Assembly (NCBI GenBank): GCA_029582155.1
Contig: CM055901.1
Span: 45,103,580 to 45,167,579 of the forward strand
Length of the DNA: 64,000 nucleotides
Reading direction: 5' to 3'
Source of the DNA: Panopea generosa
Lineage: Eukaryota; Mollusca; Bivalvia; Adapedonta; Hiatellidae
Position 1 is the first letter of the stretch. The number at the start of each line of letters is the position of its first letter. The translations under genes and the position numbers were made by a program. Of the stretch, positions 26,101-38,100 are shown one piece after another. Below the pieces are notes generated by a model that did no database searches, was not told the origin of the DNA, and saw nothing but the letters and a program-made list of their open reading frames with translations.

Positions 26101-29100
26101 TTATGAGCATTCACACTTGATGTTGATCATGTATGTAAAGATTCAAACCAATCGGCTGAAAACTAAAAATAATCTGCTCCACAAGTGACGGACAGATCAG
26201 CAGACAGACCAACTGATACAGTGACTTCCTCTACAGGCTGTATTATGGACAAAACTCAAGGTTTATTAACCAAATTGCATTCATACCATCTAACTATCAA
26301 TACCTCTGGTTTTTTATGCACAACCCACACCATGGTGGTGGATTTTGCTCCATAGATGTTTCCATCTCTATTACGTTTGACCCCTCCAAAAAGGTATTCC
26401 ACATTGAAATCTGTACCATACACAGGGCTGAAATAATTCACAAAAAGGAAAGTCTCATATTAAATTACAAGAGATAAATGGGTTACAATGCTCACCTGAG
26501 TTAATATGTACACTCTACTATGTTATGCACCAGTGATTTGTTACCCTATAATAATAGTGCTGCCTTTAGTGAACTAGACTGATCATATAATTACTGTCAG
26601 AGTTATCTGCCCTTAAATTGTCTTTAAAAAATATTTGATCTTATTTACAGAGACAATTAGGAGTGCTATGAGACAGAAGTCATGAGCACTGGATGGGTAG
26701 CTCCTCTTGCAATTGCAATACCCACTCTTCCTTGTAACAGAATCAATGGAACAAAGAGAGATTACCTTTAACTGATGTAACTATCATTGAATGTCTGGGT
26801 TGTACCATATATTTCATTGTTTATAGAATTAACTATACAATTATAGTATGTGATTTTAAAACAAATTACAAAACAAAATCATTTATCTGGCTGTTACCTG
26901 TTTACAAAACAGAAATGTGAAGCAACTGTTTGGATATACATGTACTAACACTGTTTTGCGTGAAAGGAAAATTAATTACGTAGCAGGTACACTTAAAAAC
27001 AAAACAATTTACATTTTCCATGAATTTATTCGAGTATAATATGTATATATGCAGCTTATCTGGAGCACTGTATAAGTCTACCTTCCAGCTTATCTGGAGC
27101 CCTGTATAAGCCTACCTTCCAGCTTATCTGAAGCCCTGTATAAGTCTACCTTCCAGCTTATCCGGAGCCCTGTATAAGTCTACCTTCCAGCTTATCCGGA
27201 GCCCTGTATAAGTCTACCTTCCAGCTTATCCGGAACCCTGTATAAAACTACCTTCAAGCTTATCCGGAGCCCTGTATAAGTCTACCTTCCAGCTTATCTG
27301 GAGCCCTGTATAAGACTACCTTCCAGCTTATCAGGAGCCCTGTATAAGTCTACCTTCCAGCTTATCCGGAGCCCTGTATAAGTCTACCTTCCAGCTTATC
27401 CGGAGCCCTGTATAAGTCTACCTTCCAGCTTATCCGGAGCCCTGTATAAGTCTATCTTCCAGATTATCCGGAGCCCTGTATAAGTCTACCTTCCAGCTTA
27501 TCCGGAGCCCTGTATAAGTCTACCTTCCAGCTTATTCGGAGCCCTGTATAAGATTACCTTCCAGCTTATCCGGAGCCCTGTATAAGACTACCTTCCAGCT
27601 TATCTGGAGCCCTGTATAAGTCTACCTTCCAGCTTATCTGGAGCCCTGTATAAGACTACCTTCAAGCTTACCTGGAGCCCTGTATAAGTCTACCTTCCAG
27701 CTTATCTGGAGCCCTGTATAAGTCTACCTTCCAACTTATCTGGAGCCTTGTATAAGACTACCTTCCAGCTTATCTGGAGCCCTGTATAAAACTACCTTCA
27801 AGCTTATCTGGAGCCCTGTATAAGTCTACCTTCCAGCTTATCTGGAGCCTTGTATAAGACTACCTTCAAGCTTATCTGGAGCCTTGTATAAGTCTACCTT
27901 CCAGCTTATCTGGAGCCCTGTATAAGGCTACCTTCAAGCTTATCAGGAGCCTTGTATAAGTCTACCTTTCAGCTTATCTGGAGCCCTGTATAAGGCTACC
28001 TTCCAGCTTATCTAGAGCCCTGTATAAGTCTACCTTCCAGCTTATCTGGAGCCCTGTATAAGTCTACCTTCCAGCTTATCTGGAGCCCTGTATAAGTCTG
28101 CCTTCCAGCTTATCCGGAGCCCTGTATAAGTCTACCTTCCAGCTTATCTGGAGCCCTGTATAAGTCTACCTTCCAGCTTATCTGGAGCCCTGTATAAGTC
28201 TACCTTCCAGCTTATCCGGAGCCCTGTATAAGACTACCTTCCAGCTTATCTCGAGCAATGTATAAGTCTACCCTCCAGCTTATCTGGAGCCCTGTATAAG
28301 TCTACCTTCCAGCTTATCCGGATCCCTGTATAAGTCTACCTTCCAGCTTATCCGGAACCCTGTATAAGTCTACCTTCCAGCTTATCCGGAGCCCTGTATA
28401 AGGCTACCTTCCAGCTTATCTAGAGCCCTGTATAAGTCTACCTTCCAGCTTATCCGAGCCCTGTATAAGTCTACCTTCCAGCCTAGCCGGAGCTCTGTAT
28501 AAGTCTACCTTCCAGCCTATCTAGAGCCCTGAATAAGTCTACCTTTCAGCTTATCTGGAGCCCTGTATAAGTCTACCTTCCAGCTTATCTGGAGCCCTGT
28601 ATAAGTCTACCTTCCAGCTTATCCGGAGCCCTGTATAAGTCTACCTTCCAGCTTATCCGGAGCCCTGTATAAGTCTACCTTCCAGCCTATCTGGAGCCCT
28701 GTATAAGTCTACCTTCCAGCCTATCTGGAGTCCTGTATAAGTCTACCTTCCAGCTTATCTGGAGCCCTGTATAAGTCTACTTTCCAGCTTATCAGGAGCC
28801 CTGTATAAGTCTACCTTCCACCTTATCCGGAGCCCTGTATAAGTCTACCTTCCAGCTTATCTGGAGCCCTGTATAAGTCTACCTTCCAGCTTATCTGGAG
28901 CCCTGTATAAGTCTACCTTCAAGCTTATCTGGAACCCTGTATAAAACTACCTTCAAGCTTATCCGGAGCCCTGTATAAGTCTACCTTCCAGCTAATCTGG
29001 AGCCTTGTATAAGACTACCTTCCAGCTTATCTGGAGCCCTGTATAAGTCTACCTTCCAGCTTATCTGGAGCCCTGTATAAGTCTACCTTCCAGCTTATCC

Positions 29101-32100
29101 GGAGCCCTGTATAAGTCTACCTTCCAGCTTATCCGGAGCCCTGTATAAGTCTACCTTCCAGCTTATCTGGAGCCCTGTATAAGTTTACCTTCCAGCTTAT
29201 CCGGAGCCCTGTATAAGATTACCTTCCAGCTTATCCGGAGCCCTGTATAAGACTACCTTCCAGCTTATCTGGAGCCCTGTATAAGTCTACCTTCCAGCTT
29301 ATCCGGAGCCCTGTATAAGACTACCTTCCAGCTTATTTGTAGCCCTGTATAAGTCTACCTTCCAGCTTATCTGGAGCCCTGTATAAGTCTACCTTCCAGC
29401 TTATCTGGAGCCCTGTATAAGACTACCTTCCAGCTTATCTGGAGCCCTGTATAAGTCTACCTTCCAGCTTATCTGGAGCCCTGTATAAGTCTACCTTCCA
29501 GCTTATCCGGAGCCCTGTATAAGTCTACCTTCCAGCTTATCCGGAGCCCTGTATAAGTCTACCTTCCAGCTTATCTGGAGCCCTGTATAAGTTTACCTTC
29601 CAGCTTATCCGGAGCCCTGTATAAGATTACCTTCCAGCTTATCCGGAGCCCTGTATAAGACTACCTTCCAGCTTATCTGGAGCCCTGTATAAGTCTACCT
29701 TCCAGCTTATCCGGAGCCCTGTATAAGACTACCTTCCAGCTTATTTGTAGCCCTGTATAAGTCTACCTTCCAGCTTATCTGGAGCCCTGTATAAGTCTAC
29801 CTTCCAGCTTATCTGGAGCCCTGTATAAGACTACCTTCCAGCTTATCTGGAGCCTTGTATAAGACTATCTTCCAGCTTATCTAGAGCCCTGTATAAAACT
29901 ACCTTCAAGCTTATCTGGAGCCCTGTATAAGTCTACCTTCCAGCTTATCTGGAGCCTTGTATAAGACTACCTTCAAGCTTATCAGGAGCCTTGTATAAGT
30001 CTACCTTCCAGCTTATCTGGAGCAATGTATAAGGCTACCTTCCAGCTTATCTAGAGCCCTGTATAAGTCTACCTTCCAGCTTATCTGGAGCCCTATATAA
30101 GTCTACCTTCCAGCTTATCCGGAGCCCTGTATAAGTCTACCTTCCAGCTTATCTGGAGCCCTGTATAAGACTACCTTCCAGCTTATCTGGAGCCTTGTAT
30201 AAGACTATCTTCCAGCTTATCTAGAGCCCTGTATAAAACTACCTTCAAGCCTATCTGGAGTCCTGTATAAGTCTACCTTCCAGCTTATCTGGAGCCCTGT
30301 ATAAGTCTACTTTCCAGCTTATCAGGAGCCCTGTATAAGTCTACCTTCCACCTTATCCGGAGCCCTGTATAAGTCTACCTTCCAGCTTATCTGGAGCCCT
30401 GTATAAGTCTACCTTCCAGCTTATCTGGAGCCCTGTATAAGTCTACCTTCAAGCTTATCTGGAACCCTGTATAAAACTACCTTCAAGCTTATCCGGAGCC
30501 CTGTATAAGTCTACCTTCCAGCTTATCTGGAGCCTTGTATAAGACTACCTTCCAGCTTATCTGGAGCCCTGTATAAGTCTACCTTCCAGCTTATCCGGAG
30601 CCCTGTATAAGTCTACCTTCCAGCTTATCCGGAGCCCTGTATAAGTCTACCTTCCAGCTTATCCGGAGCCCTGTATAAGTTTACCTTCCAGCTTATCCGG
30701 AGCCCTGTATAAGATTACCTTCCAGCTTATCCGGAGCCCTGTATAAGACTACCTTCCAGCTTATCTGGAGCCCTGTATAAGTCTACCTTCCAGCTTATCC
30801 GGAGCCCTGTATAAGACTACCTTCCAGCTTATTTGTAGCCCTGTATAAGTCTACCTTCCAGCTTATCTGGAGCCCTGTATAAGTCTACCTTCCAGCTTAT
30901 CTGGAGCCCTGTATAAGACTACCTTCCAGCTTATCTGGAGCCTTGTATAAGACTATCTTCCAGCTTATCTAGAGCCCTGTATAAAACTACCTTCAAGCTT
31001 ATCTGGAGCCCTGTATAAGTCTACCTTCCAGCTTATCTGGAGCCTTGTATAAGACTACCTTCAAGCTTATCAGGAGCCTTGTATAAGTCTACCTTCCAGC
31101 TTATCTGGAGCCCTGTATAAGGCTACCTTCCAGCTTATCTAGAGCCCTGTATAAGTCTACCTTCCAGCTTATCTGGAGCCCTATATAAGTCTACCTTCCA
31201 GCTTATCTGGAGCCCTGTATAAGTCTACCTTCCAGCTTATCTGGAGCCCTGTATAAGTCTACCTTCCAGCTTATCTGGAGCCCTGTATAAGTCTACCTTC
31301 CAGCTTATCCGGAGCCCTGTATAAGTCTACCTTCCAGCTTATCTCGAGCAATGTATAAGTCTACCTTCCAGCTTATCTGGAGCCTTGTATAAGTCTACCT
31401 TCCAGCTTATGCGGAGCCCTGTATAAGTCTACCTTCCAGCTTATCTGGAGCCCTGTATAAGTCTACCTTCCAGCTTATCTGGAGCCTTGTATAAGGCTAC
31501 CTTCCAGCTTATCTAGAGCCCTGTATAAGTCTACCTTCCAGCTTATCCGGAGCCCTGTATAAGTCTGCCTTCCAGCTTATCCGGAGCTCTGTATAAGTCT
31601 ACCTTCCAGCTTATTTGGAGCCCTGTATAAAACTACCTTCCAGCTTATCCGGAGCCCTGTATAAGTCTACCTTCCAGCTTATCCGGAGCCCTGTATAAGT
31701 CTGCCTTCCAGCTTATCTGGAGCCCTGTATAAGTCTGCCTTCCAGCTTATCCGGAGCCCTGTATAAGTCTGCCTTCCAGCTTATCCGGAGCCCTGTATAA
31801 GTCTACCTTCCAGCTTATCCGGAGCCCTGTATAAGTCTACCTTCCAGCTTATCCGGAGCCCTGTATAAGTCTACCTTCCAGCTTATCCGGAGCCCTGTAT
31901 AAGTCTACCTTCCAGCTTATCCGGAGCCCTGTATAAGTCTACCTTCCAGCTTATCTGGAGCCCTGTATAAGACTACCTTCCAGCTTATCTGGAACCCTGT
32001 AAGCCTATCTAGAGCCCTGTATAAGTCTACCTTCCAGCTTATCTGGATCCCTGTACGTCTCACACCACTATTACATTTCCCATAGGGCTCCATTGTAACA

Positions 32101-35100
32101 TTTATGTCCAATTAAGTCTACCTTCCAGGGTATCTTTAATGATGGTAACAAATCGATTATTTTTATAGTTTCTTATGATATAGTAACTTACATGTATAAA
32201 GTTGAGCAATGGATTTGTTTATTTGAATGTTTAGCATCCTTTTATTCTATCATGGGCTAATAGATGAACAGTTAACCCTTTACTTCATATTGACGCCTTT
32301 GGACACCTCTAATATAGACGCCTTTGGACACCTCTTATATAGACGCCTTTGGACACCTCTAATATAGATGCCTTTGGACGCCTAATATAAAAGGCTTTTG
32401 AAAACAGTGTAGGACCAGTTCTGATTGCTCATAACAAGCAACACTGTTTTCTGCTCTATCAAAATAAATAGGTAAAATGTATCTATTCATGGAAATTGAC
32501 TATGTGAGGCTTTGACTATGGAAGAGTCCACTTAAAATGCATATGGAGTAAAGGGTTAACCTAAACCTCTCCTTTCTTGGATCCTGGAAGGTAAACTATG
32601 ACTTAAGCACACCCATTCCCACAACAAACAGATTATCTTTCCAACTTGACTCAGCAGAGAGATAAACGATAATGAGACACAATGTTGTATATCAATCACC
32701 ACGGAGATTGTGGTCGAGTGACAATTCAAAATCACCAGCCCTGGATTGATAGACAAATGCACTACCAAATGAGCTAATGGGCCCAGCTTGACCAATGGAA
32801 GTTACCTGTACAATTACCTGTAACTGATTCCAGCATTCACCTTCTCCAGAATATCTGTGATAGTAAGAGACCTGATTAAGGTTCCATTGTAACTCCATAA
32901 CTCGAGTAAACTGTTCACATGGCAATGTGGACCAACCCTGTAACAATAGGATGAAAATATGCTTCAAATAAAACTTCCCTTTTAAATAATATTTATTCGT
33001 TATCAACATATTACATATACATATATTCAATATACAGCAATACATAACAACAGAATTGAGAAAAAAACTATCGGTTTTTAAATTAGGTTAGTTATTGCAT
33101 AAGTCCAGAAGTGAATAACAGTCATTCAATATGTTTATGTTTTTTAATATTGAATATCATCAAGTGATGCCATTCATTATATCCATATAATGCTGAGATC
33201 TTGTTTGTATAACTCTGAGATCTTGTATGTACAACCCTGAAATCTTGTATGTATAATGCTGAGATCTCGTATGAATAATGCTGAGATCTTGTATATATAA
33301 TGCTTAAATCTTGTATGTTTAATGCTGAGATCTCGTATGAATAATGCTGAGATCTTGTATGTATAATGCTGAAATCTCGTATGTATAATGCTGAGATCTC
33401 GTATGTATAATGCTGAGATCTCGTATGTATAATGCTGAGATCTCGTATGTATAATGCTGAAATCTTTTATGTATAATGCTGAAATCTTGTATGTATAATG
33501 CTGAGATCTCGTATGTATAATGCTGAAATCTTGTATGTAAAATGCTGAAATCTCGTTATGTACAACACTGAGATCTTGTATATATGATACTGAAATCTTG
33601 TAAGTTTATTACAGAGCTCCAGATAATTTTTTAAGCCGACGAGTAATTACTCATCAAACTCAGAGTAAATGAGTATTCCTGAGTATTTCAGAATAGTAAT
33701 GAGTAATGTGCATATGATATACAACCAAACCAGTGTTAAGTTGCAGCATACAGTGGGGATGTACTATAATGGTCCCTTAGAGCATGTGGTTGTTGAATAC
33801 AGACCAAGTTTGGCTGTAAATATAAAACTTACATATTTGGCTGCTTAACACAAGAGGCTGTGTAACAGAGGTAATTGCAAACTCCTGTTAAACTGATACG
33901 ATATTTTTTGTTTAGCTGTTCAAATGGACATCAAACTTTCCAATTTGCCTTTTATCTTATATTAGTCATTTTACTGCTCAATCTTTGGATTTTTTACAGA
34001 CCATTGCTTAATAATTAAATGACAATTTAGATGTTTAAAAATAAATGGTATACCAATGCTGTAAAAAAACAGGAACAAGACATTGTACTGTGGCATAATT
34101 ATATTGACTTATTAGTACACAAAATTTTACACCCAAGTTTTCTGCTGCTTTTTCGTTCTTGGCATGTTTGTCATAACTGACCAAAATGCAATCAGAATAA
34201 GGACAAAAATATAGTTTTAGCATACACATTGCACAATATGGAAGTCATTTAATGCAGTATGTGACATTTTTTATGAACATGGCCACAGGGCTATGAACTT
34301 TTCAGTTGTTAATTAAATTTCTCAAATTATGTAATCATTTTTTAGCATAATTTGCTTTCAAAATGAACATATTTTCTAAAGTTAATTTCTTTTTTCCATA
34401 ATCTTTTAACATCCCTAAAAGAAACAGTGCCAGCAAGACCAAAAAGGGCACCGTAGGAACATAGACCGGCCGATGTTTAAACTGGTATAGAAAGTTGCTC
34501 ATGCGTGTCTTGATACATTACTAAACAAAATAGGTCATTCAAAATAAAAAGTTTCTCTGAGTATATCGTCTGTACATTTTAAACAATAAAATTACTTTTT
34601 AAACAAAGTTTCATGATTTCCACATTTCATCTTATATACCAACAACCTATAACTGGGTATAAATTAGTGATATTGTTGCAGCGTATGTTTTTTTTTCAAA
34701 GATGTTTTCTTCAAATTACAAACAAAAATTGTCATGGCGTGACAGTCATTTATGATTTACCCCGAGGAGTGAGCACATATTATATAAAAATAACTCCATA
34801 TGTTGTTAAATAGGATTTTCAACCAGCAATATACCTAAAATATTGAAACAGCTCTGGGAATAACAGTTATCCCACTGGAACACTCAACTTTCCAAAGTTG
34901 GTGTCCCGTCGAGAAAAAATCTAGCAACTTGGCGACATTGTTTATTAATTGCATAGACTGGGTTACCATTATAACCAGTAAAATTTATCAATGAAGCAAG
35001 TTTAAATGAAACCATTCAGCTATTTATTTACATGGATAAGTTAAAAATTTAGTTCAATGAAGATAGATTTTCAGAGAATATAAACTTATTTACGCATATG

Positions 35101-38100
35101 GAAATTGGTTTTAACGTTAAACTCATTGCTTATGCATAACTTATACGCACGGAAATCAAATCTGGTGCGTATCCACAAATTTTAATGAGTCATATACACA
35201 GATACGCATCTTATCTGGAGCTCTGAGTATAATGCTGAGCTTTTTTTTTTTTAGCTGATTTTTTTAGATGCAAAATCAAAGGGTCGGTGTTTTTTGGTTA
35301 TTTTTTTCTTCATTTTCTCTTGCATCTTCTCAATTTTGCCTGCGAAAATATTACACCTTTTTCAAAAGCATTTGGTGACAACAAATTGCATACTTTTGTA
35401 GTTTGTCTGCTTTTGTAGTTTGAATGTTTTCCTTTCCACTTTCAGTATATTCTCATTTGTTCTGCACCATGTGCACCATATTGCAATAGGTTAGATTGGG
35501 TATTCAACAGAATCTGTTAAAAAAGGTATATATCTGTGAAAACATTTCAAAACTACCAACAAATTTCGACACTTGGACATTATCCTGAATTTCAAAGTTT
35601 GTGCCAGAGTTTGTGTTCATTTCACTTGTAAAAACACTTTCTTTTTGGCCTTCCTCAGGTGCAGGGTGGAACAGAAAAAAGACCTGTTCCATGGTGAATG
35701 AATGGTTGATTGGCACAGTTGTGCTTCGAATTTCAAGTCACACTTTTCTAAAAGTTTCGTCTTTGGTATACAGTTTTATATATTGGTTTTTAGGCCTAAT
35801 AAATATAAACTGAATGGTTTCAGACCACTTGACTAGATTATTAATAATGTATCAACTAATCTGTGTAGTGCAGAGTATCTCAGACCACTTGACTAGATCA
35901 TCAATAATGCATCTACTAATCTTTGTAGTGCAGAGTATCTCAGACCACTTGACTAGATTATTAATAATGTATCAACTAATCTGTGTAGTGCAGAGTATCT
36001 CAGACCACTTGACTTGATTATCAATAATGCATCTACTAATCTTTGTAGTGCAGAGTATCTCAGACCACTTGACTAGATTATTAATAATGTATCAACTAAT
36101 CTGTATAGTGCAGAGTATCTCAGATCACAGTATACAGTTTACTTCAGATAACTTGAAGATTCAAAGGCAGTGGTGGGTCTTGTGATAAGGTATCAAGAAG
36201 GTCGTGGACTAGATCCCAGGCCAAGTCTTACCAAAGACTTAAAAAATGGTACTAAAACATACCTCGCTTGGCACTCAGCATTAAAATCACAATTCTAGAT
36301 CAGGTGTGGCAGCACAAAGAACACTGTCTCAAGTAGACATCGTTGCGATATAAATGAACACTCTTGAAAGCGACGCTAAACAACAACAACACTTGAAGAT
36401 TAAAGGGATAGATGGCGATGCTGAAATGGATTTTTTATTCCCACTCATGCATCAAATTAGATGTAACATCAATGGATGTGTAACCACAGAAAAATATCTA
36501 TCTCCAAGACTTGGTACTACTATAATGATTTTTCATATTTTCAACTACAGCCACCTGAAGATTACCACTTACAGGCAAAGCACCACCATTGGAAACAGGA
36601 AATTCCTCCTTGGGGCAGTCGCATGGCGGCGGTTATAAATAATCTTTGTTCCTTCTTCTTTAATTAAAAATGCTTTTTTCATATTTTAATGACATCATTG
36701 ATGTATTTTGAACATTTTGAAAGTATTGTCAAGTTTGAATTGTGAATTTAGACACAAATTGATGCTTGTAAATTAGGGTATGAATATAATGATGATTTCT
36801 GATGTCAACTAAATTCACTTTGTCAACTATGTACACACTGAACATAAAAAAATCTTACATGCTAAATGACCCCTAAATTTCTATCATATTTTGGTAGTTC
36901 AGAGGCTGATAAACAATAAAGATGTTTCACTTCTTTCATTTGGGTTCTTCAATGAATGACAAAAATGCACTGGAACAATATTATGACAGCAATTAAAAAA
37001 AACATGTTATGTCTTTTCTCTCTTTTTTTCTTATTTCCTACTTTTATTCCTTTCTCTTTTATCTATCTCTTCATTTCTCTGATTGTTAGTTTACATCCTG
37101 AATTGAATGCTATAATTGTTATCCTGATTCAAATGTTATTTGTACATTGAAAAGGAAACTAATTTTGAAGGAACTTGTGACCCAACCCATGTGAATCATG
37201 CAATAAAATATGTTCAAACCACAAACATACAAACTTTTTTGTTTAATTAGCTACTAGTATATAGAATATAGAACATAAATCAATGGTGGATTTACACATC
37301 AACAAGATTGTAAATTATATCATCACTATTACGCATATTGTAATTTACATACACTTCATGATCCTGGAAGACTAAAACTGAACTGGACTGTAATTTACTA
37401 CCTAGTCATATACATGCCATTGGTTACTGACTGACTGACAGCACATAATTGTAATGGGCTTTATGTATTGTGAAGTATTCTATTTGTTAATCATGTTAAA
37501 CAAGGTACATGAATAGACACAAAAACCATGAGTGAAAGAAAGCAAATTTCTCATTTCTGTGACATTTGCAAAGATGAAGACAAAACTGAAGAAGCGATTG
37601 GATTTTGTACAAAGTGTGAGCAATATCTGTGCACTGTCTGCAAACAGTACCATCAGAGAATTGCAGCAACTAGACACCACAGTATCTTAGGTGAAAATGA
37701 CATGCCAGCGAAATTTAGAAGTGACAATACCACATCCTCGAAAGAAGAAACAAAGCATCCACTCTGCCCTACACACAAAGGTATGGTGTTGAATTTTTAT
37801 TGCGATCGACATGGACAGGCAATATGCAAAACATGCAAACTATTAGACCATCGTAAGTGTAAAAATGTTTCATTGCTAACTTACATTAAAGCAAAAACTT
37901 CTGATGAATGCAGCAATTTGCTGGAATATGCAAAAATCATCAAAGACAGTTTTGAACATATCAACAGTGCAAAGAATACTGAACTGGAAAAACTGATAAG
38001 TGAGAAAAACAAAAGTGTTGAAAAAATCAAAAAGATACGAGATCAATTTAACCTTCTTGAACAACAGGCAATGAAGGAAGTTGAAGACATTTTTGAAGTA

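Noticed and set aside
27048..32060. CRISPR-like regular array
   Set aside because: Units are contiguous without unique spacers and the context is a eukaryotic intron.
32692..33045. 117-codon open frame on the minus strand overlapping exon 4
   Set aside because: Its frame conflicts with the phases of exons 3 and 5 and gives no patched-like sequence; the alternative frame of the same exon does.
35504..35716. 70-codon minus-strand frame with NSGTNFEIQDNVQVSK
   Set aside because: No splice context, family match or partner exon; probably chance.
35814..36017. Open frame with repeated SDHLTR motifs
   Set aside because: A 60-bp repeat divisible by three keeps the frame open; no support beyond the array.
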